A program made the translations under genes and the position numbers. 64,000 nucleotides of DNA, taken from Alishewanella aestuarii B11 (GTDB taxonomy: Bacteria; Pseudomonadota; Gammaproteobacteria; Enterobacterales; Alteromonadaceae). This document shows positions 25,619 to 34,152 of this stretch, piece after piece; position 1 is the first letter of the stretch; the number at the start of each line of letters is the position of its first letter. The notes under the pieces were generated by a model. It worked only from the letters and a program-made list of their open reading frames with translations. It made no database searches and was not told the DNA's origin. The DNA lies in assembly GCF_000280055.1 (NCBI RefSeq), contig NZ_ALAB01000010.1, positions 1 to 64,000 on the forward strand. Direction: 5' to 3'.

Positions 25619-26610
25619 TTATCACCTTTACCCTGCAGCGGAAAATGACAGCTAAAAAAATGATTTTGTAAGCGTTCCTGCTGCGGTGTCTTTACACATT
25701 CCTTGCGGGCATTCGGACAGCGGGGGCCGAGCCGACAACCGATAGGCAAATGCTGTAACGTTGGAATGCTGCCATGTAGGGCATAGAGCGGACTTTTGGG
25801 GGCCAGCTCGGGTTGAAACTCCGGTACGCTTTTAATCAGGGCGTCGGTATAGGGATGCAAAGGCTGTTGCAGCAAGCTGGCAGTGTCACCACTTTCAACC
25901 AGCTGCCCGCAATACAGGACGCTTAAATTTTGGGTATAACGGGCAACGCTTTCCAGTTCATGACTGATCAGCAGCACTGCCATACCTTTTAACTGATTAA
26001 AACTGGCCAGTAACCGAAATAGCTGTGCCTGGGTGGTGCTCTCCAGTGCCGTGGTGGGTTCATCGGCAATTAATAGTTTCGGGTTTTTCGCAATCGCCAT
26101 CGCGATCATAATTTTTTGACACACCCCTTCTGATAACTGAAACGGATAACTTTGCATCACATTTTGGTGATCGCGGATCCCGACTTTGTGCAGTAGGGCA
26201 ATAGCGCGTTTTTTACGCTCAAAGGGTCTTTGCCACCAACGACTCTCCAGCAGATGGCTTGGAATCGCCTCTTCCAGCTGCTCACCGATTTCTGCGGTCG
26301 GATCCAGGCTGCGGCTTGGCTCCTGATAAATCATCGCGATGTCGCGGCCGATAATCTGTCGCCGCTGCTCGCTGCTGATCCTGAGTAAGTCTTGCCCTAA
26401 CCAGTTAAAACGGTCAGCATGCACATGCCAGCGCCGGTTTAACACGCCGACAATGGCCTTGGCCACCAGACTTTTTCCCGAGCCGGACTCACCGACCAGG
26501 CCACGGGTTTCGCCCTCTTTTAATGATAGACTGACCCGGTCAACAGCCCGGATCAAACCATCCGGGGTCTCCAGCTCTATGGTCAGGTTTTTAATATCCA
26601 GTAGTAGCAT
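25615..26610 (-). CDS. sapD: Peptide ABC transporter ATP-binding protein SapD
   Basis: Oligopeptide-type ATPase of 331 residues with Walker A GESGSGKSLVAK, Walker B LLIADEPTTALE and a C-terminal Cys-rich oligo/dipeptide tail (CRLGPRCPNARKEC). The signature motif deviates from LSGGQ and reads LSEGVCQKIMIA, much like E. coli SapD, which supports the call over generic Dpp/Opp subunits. In E. coli SapD also stimulates Trk potassium uptake. It overlaps sapC by one base and sapF by four. Confidence 0.93.
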   Translation of the reverse strand: MLLLDIKNLTIELETPDGLIRAVDRVSLSLKEGETRGLVGESGSGKSLVAKAIVGVLNRRWHVHADRFNWLGQDLLRISSEQRRQIIGRDIAMIYQEPSRSLDPTAEIGEQLEEAIPSHLLESRWWQRPFERKKRAIALLHKVGIRDHQNVMQSYPFQLSEGVCQKIMIAMAIAKNPKLLIADEPTTALESTTQAQLFRLLASFNQLKGMAVLLISHELESVARYTQNLSVLYCGQLVESGDTASLLQQPLHPYTDALIKSVPEFQPELAPKSPLYALHGSIPTLQHLPIGCRLGPRCPNARKECVKTPQQERLQNHFFSCHFPLQGKGDK

Positions 26611-27503
26611 CAGCCTTCCCGCCTGCGTTGCATCGCGATTTTCAGGCCATCGCCGACCAGATTAACGGAGAGTACAGCAGTAAAAATCAATAAGCCTGGG
26701 ATCGCAACGCTGGCTGGTGCCAGATAAATCAGATCCAGCGAGTCATTGATCATCGCCCCCCATTCCGCAGTTGGCGCCTGGGCGCCCAGGCTGAGAAAGC
26801 CCAGCGCCGCGATATCTAGAATGGCGGTGGATAAGGCCATCGAACACATAATGGTGACTTTCTCCCAAATATTCGGGATCACCAACCGGGTCAGAACCTG
26901 CCAGTTATTGGCGCCGTCCAGCCGGTAGGCGGTAACATAGTCCTGCTTTAGTTGTTCAGCAATAGCATTACGAATGCCGTGCACAAATTGTGGCAGTAGC
27001 GCCAGACTAACAGCCCAGGCGGTGTTCGCCAGGCCGGGGCCTAATACCGCGACAATAATAATCGCCAATAGTAGCGACGGGATGGTCAGGATTAAATCAA
27101 GTAAATGATTAAAAAAGCTTGATTTAACGCCACGGCTCATTCCTGCCAGTGCGCCCAGTGCCAGACCGGCGATTAAGGCTCCCAGCACCGTGACCAGTGC
27201 CAGACCGAAGGTATAGGTGGTGCCTTTGAGCATTCTGGACAGCAAATCCCGCCCCAGATCATCGGTACCAAAGGGATACTGCACCAGACCTTGTTCTGAC
27301 CAGGACGGCGGTAACAGTAATAAATGGTCAGCCTGTAGATAGGGGTCATGCGGTGTCAGCAGCGGCGCCAGAATACTCAATAACAAAAAACCGGCAAACA
27401 AGGCCAGACCAAACAGGGCACTGTGCTGGCGCGCAAATTCACGCCACAGCTGCACCAGAGGGGAGCGGTTATTTTCTTCAAAATACAAGCGAAACTTCTG
27501 CAT
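26610..27503 (-). CDS. sapC: Peptide ABC transporter permease SapC
   Basis: Inner-membrane permease of the Sap system, 297 residues. An N-terminal cytoplasmic segment precedes the first helix (HSALFGLALFAGFLLLSIL), then five further helices with the binding-protein-dependent-transport EAA-type loop around YRLDGANNWQVLTRLVIPN. The DPYLQADHLLLLPPS periplasmic segment and FGTDDLGRDLLSR are typical of OppC/SapC permeases. It forms a heterodimer with SapB. The start lies one base from the sapB stop. Confidence 0.93.
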   Translation of the reverse strand: MQKFRLYFEENNRSPLVQLWREFARQHSALFGLALFAGFLLLSILAPLLTPHDPYLQADHLLLLPPSWSEQGLVQYPFGTDDLGRDLLSRMLKGTTYTFGLALVTVLGALIAGLALGALAGMSRGVKSSFFNHLLDLILTIPSLLLAIIIVAVLGPGLANTAWAVSLALLPQFVHGIRNAIAEQLKQDYVTAYRLDGANNWQVLTRLVIPNIWEKVTIMCSMALSTAILDIAALGFLSLGAQAPTAEWGAMINDSLDLIYLAPASVAIPGLLIFTAVLSVNLVGDGLKIAMQRRREG

Positions 27504-27504
27504 C

Positions 27505-28521
27505 TTAACGCTTCCTGGCCAGCGGGTTAAAGAACGTATGCAGGATTTCGGTCAGCATATTAACCGTAATCACCAGTACCGAAATAATCATTAATCCGGC
27601 CTGGATCGCCGGGAAATTGCGCTGATAGATGCTGTCGATCAGCCAGCGGCCAATACCAGGCCAGGAGAAGATCACTTCGGTTAGCATGGCAAGTGTGATC
27701 AGGGTGCTAAACTGCAGGCCGATTTGCCGGATCACCGGTAACAGGGCATTGCGCAGACCATGGCGGTACAGCACCTGCAAGCGGCTTAACCCCTTGGCTT
27801 TTGCGGTTTTAATATAGCTTTGCTCCCAGACATCCAGCATCGCATCGCGCACAAAGCGGATCATCACAGTGGTTGGAAAGGTCGCCAGCGCTAGTGTGGG
27901 TAACAGCAAATGCCGCAAGGCATCCTGCAGCGCCGCCTGGCGGTAGCTGACATCGGACAACAGAATATCGATCAGCATAAAACCGGTTTGCGGCGGGATC
28001 TCGTAGAGCACGCCAAGGCGGCCACCGGATGGAAACCAGCCCAGACCCACTGCAAATACCATAATCAGCAACAACCCCCACCAGAATATGGGCAGCGAAT
28101 AGCCGGTAATGGCGATAGCCGAGATCGCTTTACCGATCACACCATCTGGTTTGATTGCTGCCAGAATACCAAGCGGTATGCCGACAAAAAAGGATACCAG
28201 CAGGGCGTAACTGGTTAACTCCAACGTTGCCGGTAATACCTGCCTGATCTCAGTTAACAGCGGTTGCTGGCTGGCGAGAGAGAGTCCCCAATCGCCGTGC
28301 CAGAGACGCTGAATAAAAGCCAGATACTGCTGTAAATAGGAGCCGTCGAGCCGGTATGCCAGGGTCAGCTGTTCACGTGTGCTGTCATCCAGATAGCGTA
28401 AACCGGAGAAGTTTTGCAATGGCTCGCCGGGAAACAGGTAGCCGAGGCTAAAGGCGAAAATACTTAAACCCAGTAATACGGTGCCAAGTAAAAACAGCCG
28501 GCGCAGCAGGTAAATGGTCAT
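27505..28521 (-). CDS. sapB: Peptide ABC transporter permease SapB
   Basis: DppB/OppB-type permease, 338 residues, with an N-terminal helix (LLRRLFLLGTVLLGLSIFAF), a long periplasmic loop and five more helices. The cytoplasmic coupling loop is AKAKGLSRLQVLYRHGLRNA. It contains the SapB-like insert around DILLSDVSYRQAALQDALRHLLLP. It overlaps sapA by 4 bases, so expression is coupled. Partner of SapC in the membrane channel. Confidence 0.93.
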   Translation of the reverse strand: MTIYLLRRLFLLGTVLLGLSIFAFSLGYLFPGEPLQNFSGLRYLDDSTREQLTLAYRLDGSYLQQYLAFIQRLWHGDWGLSLASQQPLLTEIRQVLPATLELTSYALLVSFFVGIPLGILAAIKPDGVIGKAISAIAITGYSLPIFWWGLLLIMVFAVGLGWFPSGGRLGVLYEIPPQTGFMLIDILLSDVSYRQAALQDALRHLLLPTLALATFPTTVMIRFVRDAMLDVWEQSYIKTAKAKGLSRLQVLYRHGLRNALLPVIRQIGLQFSTLITLAMLTEVIFSWPGIGRWLIDSIYQRNFPAIQAGLMIISVLVITVNMLTEILHTFFNPLARKR

Positions 28522-30128
28522 GGTTGCACCCGTCTGGCCTGAAATAAGGCAATACCACCATAGGGGTTAATGCTGACGCCCTCTACCTGCGAGTTCAGCG
28601 CCTGGATCCGCTGCGAATGCGCCATAGCAACCAGAGGGAGCTCGTTATGCAGATATTGTTGGGCTGCCAGGTAGTAACTACGTCTTTGCTGCTGATCACT
28701 GGTTAGCAGCGCCTGATTAATCATGCGATCAAAGACCGGATCACACCACAGGGCACGATTAGAGCCGCTGTCTGCGGCGGCACAGCTAAGCAGTGGCCGG
28801 AAAAAGTTATCCGGATCGGCATTGTCCGCGGCCCAGCCAATCAATACGGAATCATGCTCGCCCTGGCTTAGCCGGCGGCGGAAAGCATTCCACTCGTAGC
28901 TGACAATACTGGCATTAACTCCGATCTGCGCCAGGTCGGCCTGCAGCAATTCAGCCATTTTCAGCGCATTGGGGTTGTACAAACGTTGTACCGGCATCGC
29001 CCAGATGTTCATATTAAAGCCATTGCCATAACCGGCCTCGGCCAGCAGCTCGCGTGCCCGTTGTGGGTTATATTCATGCAACGGAATTTGCGGGTTAAAG
29101 GCCCAGGAAGTCGGCGGCAGCACGGAGCGGGCGGCGGTGGCCTGATTAAAATACACGGCTTGCAAAATCGCCCGTTGATTAATCGCCAGCGATAGCGCCT
29201 GGCGCACCTTAACATTGTCAAAGGGCGCTTTACGGGTATTAAAGGCCCAGAAACCGACATTCATACTGGTGCTTTCCTGCACCCGGACATCAGGCCGTTC
29301 GGTGATCAGCGCCAGCTCGGCCAGTCGCGGATAGGCAATAATGTCGCACTCATGGGTTAACAGCTTGGCCATTCGTCGGGCGTTATTCGGCACTATATCA
29401 AATACCAGCTGTGCCATCGCCGCTTCACCGCGCCAGTAGTTGGCATGCCGGTAAAAGCGTACCAGAACATCTTTTTGGTACTCGCGGAAGAAAAACGGCC
29501 CTGTACCAACCGGCAAACTATCAATTTGTGCCGGCCGGCCGCTGGCCAGTAATTGCCCGGCATATTCAGCCGACAGAATAGCGGCAAAATCCGTAGCCAG
29601 ATTAGACAGGAAAGAGCTGTCAGGCCGGCTAAGCTGAAACTGCACGGTAAGCGGGCCTGTTGCCCGCACTTCGGTTACCAGAGCTGTCCAGTCAACACTC
29701 TGAAAATAGGGATAGACAGCACCGCCGACAGCATGGAAGGGATGGTCTGGCTGTAAAATACGATTAAAAGTAAAGACCACATCGGCTGCCTGCAATGGTC
29801 TGCTGGGGGTAAAATAATGTGTCTGATGAAACTGCACATCGGGCCTTAGCTGAAACTCATAGGTTCTGCCGTCGGCAGAGCGCTGCCAGCTGCTGGCCAG
29901 AGCCGGCAGCAGATCGCCACTTTGCGGGTCAATATCCAGCAGCCGGTCGTACAGTTGCTGGCTGATAATATCAATGGTGGTGCCAGAGGTCACCCGCTGT
30001 GGATTAAAATGTTCCGGTGAGCCCTCTGCGCAATAGACTAAACCGCCCTCACGCAGCGGGCCCTGATCCCGGCTGCAGCCGCCGAGCAGGGCAACACAAA
30101 GCAGGCTTAAACAAGACAGATATTTCAC
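28518..30128 (-). CDS. sapA: Periplasmic peptide-binding protein SapA (lipoprotein)
   Basis: Substrate-binding component, SBP_bac_5 (DppA/OppA) family, 536 residues. The signal peptide ends with lipobox LLGGC (Cys18), so it should be a lipoprotein; many SapA proteins have a cleaved signal instead. The family signature region VTFNRIL ... FQLSRPDSSFLSNLATDFAAILS is present. Gene order with sapBCDF supports the name. Its ligand (cationic peptides, haem or polyamine) cannot be read from the sequence. The start overlaps the pspF stop by 4 bases. Confidence 0.92.
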   Translation of the reverse strand: MKYLSCLSLLCVALLGGCSRDQGPLREGGLVYCAEGSPEHFNPQRVTSGTTIDIISQQLYDRLLDIDPQSGDLLPALASSWQRSADGRTYEFQLRPDVQFHQTHYFTPSRPLQAADVVFTFNRILQPDHPFHAVGGAVYPYFQSVDWTALVTEVRATGPLTVQFQLSRPDSSFLSNLATDFAAILSAEYAGQLLASGRPAQIDSLPVGTGPFFFREYQKDVLVRFYRHANYWRGEAAMAQLVFDIVPNNARRMAKLLTHECDIIAYPRLAELALITERPDVRVQESTSMNVGFWAFNTRKAPFDNVKVRQALSLAINQRAILQAVYFNQATAARSVLPPTSWAFNPQIPLHEYNPQRARELLAEAGYGNGFNMNIWAMPVQRLYNPNALKMAELLQADLAQIGVNASIVSYEWNAFRRRLSQGEHDSVLIGWAADNADPDNFFRPLLSCAAADSGSNRALWCDPVFDRMINQALLTSDQQQRRSYYLAAQQYLHNELPLVAMAHSQRIQALNSQVEGVSINPYGGIALFQARRVQP

Positions 30129-31216
30129 TGCTGACTATCCAGTAACTGATATTTTTTCATATACCCCCTGAGCTGATGATAGGTCAGTCCCAGCACATCG
30201 GCGGTTTTTTTCTGATTATACTGACAAGCTGCCAGTGCTTGCTTAATTAAGCGCACCTCAAAGTCCTGCGACAGCGTTTTAAAATCCAGGTTGCCGGAAA
30301 AATCAAACTCTGCGGCAACGCCTTGTACTGCCGCCGAGCCGGGCTGTAGGGCCGATGCCAGGGGCTGCGTTGCCTGCGGTAGCGGCTCAGATAGCACCCG
30401 GCTCACTGGTGCTTTGATCCTTTTCTGTGGCCGGTAGGCTGATTCAAAGGGGTCGAGCTGAATAGTATGTACCGGCACATAGCCATTATTGTTGCGGTAT
30501 ACGGCGCGCTCAACCACGTTTTTCAACTCCCGTACATTACCGGGCCAGTCGTAGTCCAGCAGCGTTTTCTTAGCTTTTTCAGTAAAGCCGCTGAATAACT
30601 CCAGCCCCAGCTCGCGTGCCATATTGATCGCAAAGTGCTCCGCCAGCAGCAGAATATCCTCCCGGCGCTCGCGCATCGGCGGCAGAGTGATCACATCAAA
30701 CGCCAGACGGTCCAGTAAATCTGCCCGAAATTCGCCTTGTTCTGCCATCGAGGGCAGATCTTCATTGGTGGCGCAGACCAGGCGCACATCCACCCGCACC
30801 GGCCGGCTGCCACCAACCCGCTCAAATTCGCCATATTCAATAACCCGCAGCAATTTTTCCTGCACCATGGCCGGGGTATTGGCCAATTCGTCCAAAAACA
30901 GGGTGCCGCCATTGGCGCGCTCAAAGCGGCCCTCATGGCGTTTACTGGCGCCGGTAAAGGCTCCGGCTTCATGCCCGAACAGTTCGCTTTCTAATAAATT
31001 TTCGTTTAAGGCAGCACAGTTCAGCGTAAGATATTGTTGATCCCAGCGCTGCGACAGAAAGTGCAGACGGGCTGCAATCAGTTCTTTACCGGTACCGCGC
31101 TCGCCAATGATCAGCACCGGCTTATCCAGCGGCGCCAGTTGTGACACCTGATCCAGCACGTTTAAAAAACTGTTGGCCTGGCCTAGCAGGTTATCTTGTT
31201 GGAACTTCCTATTCAT
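30125..31216 (-). CDS. pspF: PspF, sigma-54-dependent activator of the phage shock operon
   Basis: Enhancer-binding protein without a receiver domain: the AAA+ domain starts almost at once (Walker A GERGTGKE, residues 38-45), has the sigma-54 contact loop GAFTGA and Walker B GGTLFLDEL, and ends in a Fis-type helix-turn-helix (KKTADVLGLTYHQLRGYMKK). 363 residues, longer than E. coli PspF (325) by a Pro/Gln-rich linker of about residues 255-310. It is divergent from pspA, its main target, and is normally held inactive by PspA. Here it is also the first gene of the sap operon. Confidence 0.95.
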   Translation of the reverse strand: MNRKFQQDNLLGQANSFLNVLDQVSQLAPLDKPVLIIGERGTGKELIAARLHFLSQRWDQQYLTLNCAALNENLLESELFGHEAGAFTGASKRHEGRFERANGGTLFLDELANTPAMVQEKLLRVIEYGEFERVGGSRPVRVDVRLVCATNEDLPSMAEQGEFRADLLDRLAFDVITLPPMRERREDILLLAEHFAINMARELGLELFSGFTEKAKKTLLDYDWPGNVRELKNVVERAVYRNNNGYVPVHTIQLDPFESAYRPQKRIKAPVSRVLSEPLPQATQPLASALQPGSAAVQGVAAEFDFSGNLDFKTLSQDFEVRLIKQALAACQYNQKKTADVLGLTYHQLRGYMKKYQLLDSQQ

Positions 31217-31339
31217 GAGCAGCCATAAGTTAGCGAAAATTACTAATAAATAGTGTATTTCATAACGTGACTAAGCGATAGTTGAATTTTAAAATAAAAA
31301 ATAATGTTTAATTTCAATTGATTAATCTGATTTTGCAAG

Positions 31340-31357
31340 TTGGCAAGAAACCTGAAT
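31340..31357 (+). promoter_or_regulatory. Possible sigma-54 promoter of pspA
   Basis: TTGGCAAGAAACCTGAAT has the -24 GG element and roughly the right spacing, but the -12 element reads GA, not GC. It is suggested mainly because PspF-controlled psp operons use sigma-54. It is 47 bases before pspA. Confidence 0.35.
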
Positions 31358-31403
31358 AACAAAAGGTGTCGATGTCAGTCATCATTAAACAGAGGTAATT
31401 ATT

Positions 31404-32069
31404 ATGGGTATTTTTTCACGCTTCTCCGATATCGTGAACTCCAATATCAACGCTTTACTGGATAAAGCGGAAGATCCGGAGAAAATGGTCCGCCTGATTA
31501 TTCAGGAAATGGAAGATACACTGGTCGAAGTTCGCTCTTCTTCAGCGAAAACCATCGCGGAGAAAAAAGAGTTACAACGCCTGATCAACCGGCTGCAGGA
31601 AGAAGCCGCAGACTGGCAGGCGAAGGCCGAACTGGCATTGTCAAAGGAACGTGACGATCTGGCACGCTCTGCCCTGATTGAACGGGAGAAAGCCAGCGAA
31701 CAAGCCGATGCAGTTGCCCGTGACATTGCTAATCTGGATGAGCATATCAGCAAGTTACAGGACGAAGTCGCCCAGTTACAGGAAAAGCTGGCCGATGCCA
31801 AAGCACGGCAAAAGAGCATGTTAATGCGCCGTCAGACCGTTGCTAACCGTCTGGAAGTGAAGAAAACACTGGATAGCAACAAAATTAACGATGCGATGTA
31901 CAAATTTGAGCGTTACGAGCAGAAAATTGATACGCTGGAAGCTCAGGTTGAAGCCTATGATTTAGGTAAGAAATCGTTAAAAGACGAATTTGCTGAGCTG
32001 GCTGCGCAAGACAAAATTGACCAGGAACTGGCTGCTCTGAAAGCCAAAATGCAGAACAAAGACGCCTGA
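31404..32069 (+). CDS. pspA: Phage shock protein A
   Basis: Peripheral inner-membrane protein of the IM30/ESCRT-III type, 221 residues, almost entirely coiled coil (about residues 25-185). It begins with the amphipathic helix MGIFSRFSDIVNSNINALLD that binds stressed membranes. It inhibits PspF when free and protects the membrane against loss of proton motive force when assembled. ATG follows GAGGTAA. First gene of pspABC. A hairpin with a T run overlaps its stop codon and probably makes pspA the most strongly expressed gene. Confidence 0.97.
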   Translation: MGIFSRFSDIVNSNINALLDKAEDPEKMVRLIIQEMEDTLVEVRSSSAKTIAEKKELQRLINRLQEEAADWQAKAELALSKERDDLARSALIEREKASEQADAVARDIANLDEHISKLQDEVAQLQEKLADAKARQKSMLMRRQTVANRLEVKKTLDSNKINDAMYKFERYEQKIDTLEAQVEAYDLGKKSLKDEFAELAAQDKIDQELAALKAKMQNKDA

Positions 32070-32086
32070 GTACAGGCGTCCTTTTT
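32061..32086 (+). terminator. Partial terminator between pspA and pspB
   Basis: GACGCCT-GAGTAC-AGGCGTC followed by CTTTTT. It includes the pspA stop codon. As pspB and pspC have no visible promoter, it probably attenuates rather than ends transcription. Confidence 0.7.
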
Positions 32087-32099
32087 GAAGGACTAACGA

Positions 32100-32339
32100 A
32101 TGGATATTCATGAGATTATTTTTGTGCCACTGATCCTGTTTATGATCTTTGTGGCACCGCTGTGGGTGATTATGCACTACCGCAGTAAAAATAAGATTAA
32201 ACAGGGCCTGAGTGATGCTGAGTTGAACCAGTTGAACGAGTTGACCGTCAGAGCTGAGAAAATGGCCGAGCGGATCAAAACCCTGGAAGCCATTTTAGAT
32301 GCCGACAGCCCAAGATGGAGGAATCAGCATGGTCAGTAA
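32100..32339 (+). CDS. pspB: Phage shock protein B
   Basis: A 79-residue inner-membrane protein: one N-terminal transmembrane helix (IIFVPLILFMIFVAPLWVIMH) followed by a cytoplasmic coiled-coil with the leucine-rich segment ELNQLNELTVRAEKMAERI. With PspC it senses envelope stress and draws PspA away from PspF. Its 3' end overlaps pspC by 11 bases, so the two are translationally coupled and likely made in equal amounts. Confidence 0.95.
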   Translation: MDIHEIIFVPLILFMIFVAPLWVIMHYRSKNKIKQGLSDAELNQLNELTVRAEKMAERIKTLEAILDADSPRWRNQHGQ

Positions 32340-32745
32340 AAAGCGTGAACTGTTACGGGACGACGAGAACGGCAAAATCGCCGGGGTCTGCGCCGGTATT
32401 GCGGATTACTTCGGCTGGGAATTGTGGCTGGTGCGGATCATTACTGTCTCGGCGTTCTTCCTCGGCGGTGGTGGCATTGTACTGGTGCTCTATATTGCGG
32501 CCTGGGTGGTGCTGGAAAAAAAGTCGAAAGCGGCTTTTGCCGCCGGCTCGACTGAGGCTAGCCAGGATTATGCCAATAAGCCGGTGGAGTTAAAAACCCG
32601 GGTTTGGCAGCGAGGTGAGTCACCACGTCAGGCGTTGCAACACCTGAATCATCAGTTTAACAGCATGGAGCTGAAATTGCGGGATATGGAGCGGCATGTC
32701 ACATCCAGCCGCTTTCAGCTGAACCGTGAATTTAATAACCTGTAA
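32329..32745 (+). CDS. pspC: Phage shock protein C
   Basis: Start ATG 32329 (MVSKKRELLRDDENGK) with GGAGG upstream; 138 residues. The PspC domain (about residues 5-65) includes GKIAGVCAGIADYFGWELWLVRI and a hydrophobic helix ITVSAFFLGGGGIVLVLYIAAWVVL in pattern. The C-terminal cytoplasmic part contains a short coiled coil that contacts PspA. There is no pspD or pspE after it; the next gene is ycjX. Confidence 0.95.
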   Translation: MVSKKRELLRDDENGKIAGVCAGIADYFGWELWLVRIITVSAFFLGGGGIVLVLYIAAWVVLEKKSKAAFAAGSTEASQDYANKPVELKTRVWQRGESPRQALQHLNHQFNSMELKLRDMERHVTSSRFQLNREFNNL

Positions 32746-32766
32746 CCCCTGACTGTCGGACTGCGC

Positions 32767-34152
32767 ATGAGTTGGTTGGAAAGTATTCAGTATCACGGCC
32801 GGCAACTTGGCCATCGCACTCTGGACCGGCACCTGCGGCTTGGCGTTACCGGGCTGAGCGGTGCCGGCAAAACCGCCTTTATCAGTTCACTGGTGCATCA
32901 GTTGACTATCGGCGACCAAACAGCGCATCTGCCTTTTTTTAGCGTGCTACAACAGGGGCGTTATCTCGGTGGCCGGCTGGCACAAAACCAGCCGCTGGCG
33001 ATCCCCCGCTTTCCGTATGAGCAGAATTTACGCTATCTGAGCGCTGAGCCAGCGCAATGGCCACCGTCAACCACCGGCTGGAGCCAGCTTAACCTGAGCT
33101 TGCGCTACCGCCCGCAGGGCGCTATTCGGTCACGGTTGCAGCAACATAGCGAGCTGCAGCTGGAAATTATTGATTACCCGGGAGAATGGCTGCTCGATTT
33201 GCCGCTGCTACAGCAGGATTACCGGCAATGGTCAACATTTTGCTGGCAACTGTTTCAACAGCCACACCGTCAGGCCAGCAGTGTGGCGTTTAAAGCACTT
33301 TTGCAGCAGTGTGATTTACAGAGCCTGTCTGAGGTACAACTGCAAGAGCTGACAGAGAGTTACCGCAGCCTGCTGCTGCAATACAGTCAGCAGAGCGGTT
33401 GTTATCTGCAGCAACCCGGTCGGTTACTGATCCCCGGTGAACTGGCCGGCGCGCCGATGCTACAACTGTTTCCGTTATTGCCGGAGCAACTGGAAACAGA
33501 TTCGCCGCTATTGCGTCGCATGACCGAGCATTATCAAAGCTACTGTGATTATGTGATCAAGCCTTTTTACCGGCAGCATTTTTCAAGGCTCGACCGTCAG
33601 GTGGTGCTGGTGGACTGTCTGGCTGCATTAAACGCCGGTTACAGTGCGGTACAGGAGTTACAGCAGGCACTCGGCTTGATAATGCAAAGCTTTCGCTATG
33701 GCCCGGCCAGCTTGCTAAGCCGGTTATTTCAGCCGCAGATCAGCAAGGTACTGTTTGCCGCCAGTAAGGCGGATCATGTGACGCCGGACCAGCATAAGGC
33801 CCTGACGTTATTGCTGCAGCAGTTGTTGCAGCAACCGATCAAACAAAGCGTCTATGCCAGTGCGGCCACTGAAGCGATGGCGATTGCAGCTGTGCGCGCC
33901 AGTCAGGCTGGCTTTGTGTTGCAGCAGGGGCAACGCCAGCCTTGTATCAGCGGCCGTGATCTGGCAACTGGCGAGCCGGTGACCCTGTATCCGGGCGAAG
34001 TGCCGGCGCAGATCCCGCCGGCCGGTTTGTATCAGCAACATCAGTTTCAATTTCCAGCCTTATTGCCGACAACGCAGGCCGCCGCCTTACCTTTACCCCA
34101 TGTCCGGATGGATCATGTGCTGGAATTTTTGCTCGGAGACAAACTACGATGA
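32767..34152 (+). CDS. ycjX: YcjX, P-loop GTPase-like protein of the Psp regulon
   Basis: DUF463 family, 461 residues. The P-loop is GLSGAGKTAF (about residues 30-39), and a second nucleotide-binding feature EIIDYPGEWLLDLP matches the family's D-x-P-G-E motif. It is rich in Gln and Leu. In E. coli ycjX is induced with the psp genes; its exact role is not established. It starts 21 bases after pspC and its last 4 bases overlap ycjF, so pspABC-ycjXF probably forms one PspF-driven operon. Confidence 0.93.
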   Translation: MSWLESIQYHGRQLGHRTLDRHLRLGVTGLSGAGKTAFISSLVHQLTIGDQTAHLPFFSVLQQGRYLGGRLAQNQPLAIPRFPYEQNLRYLSAEPAQWPPSTTGWSQLNLSLRYRPQGAIRSRLQQHSELQLEIIDYPGEWLLDLPLLQQDYRQWSTFCWQLFQQPHRQASSVAFKALLQQCDLQSLSEVQLQELTESYRSLLLQYSQQSGCYLQQPGRLLIPGELAGAPMLQLFPLLPEQLETDSPLLRRMTEHYQSYCDYVIKPFYRQHFSRLDRQVVLVDCLAALNAGYSAVQELQQALGLIMQSFRYGPASLLSRLFQPQISKVLFAASKADHVTPDQHKALTLLLQQLLQQPIKQSVYASAATEAMAIAAVRASQAGFVLQQGQRQPCISGRDLATGEPVTLYPGEVPAQIPPAGLYQQHQFQFPALLPTTQAAALPLPHVRMDHVLEFLLGDKLR

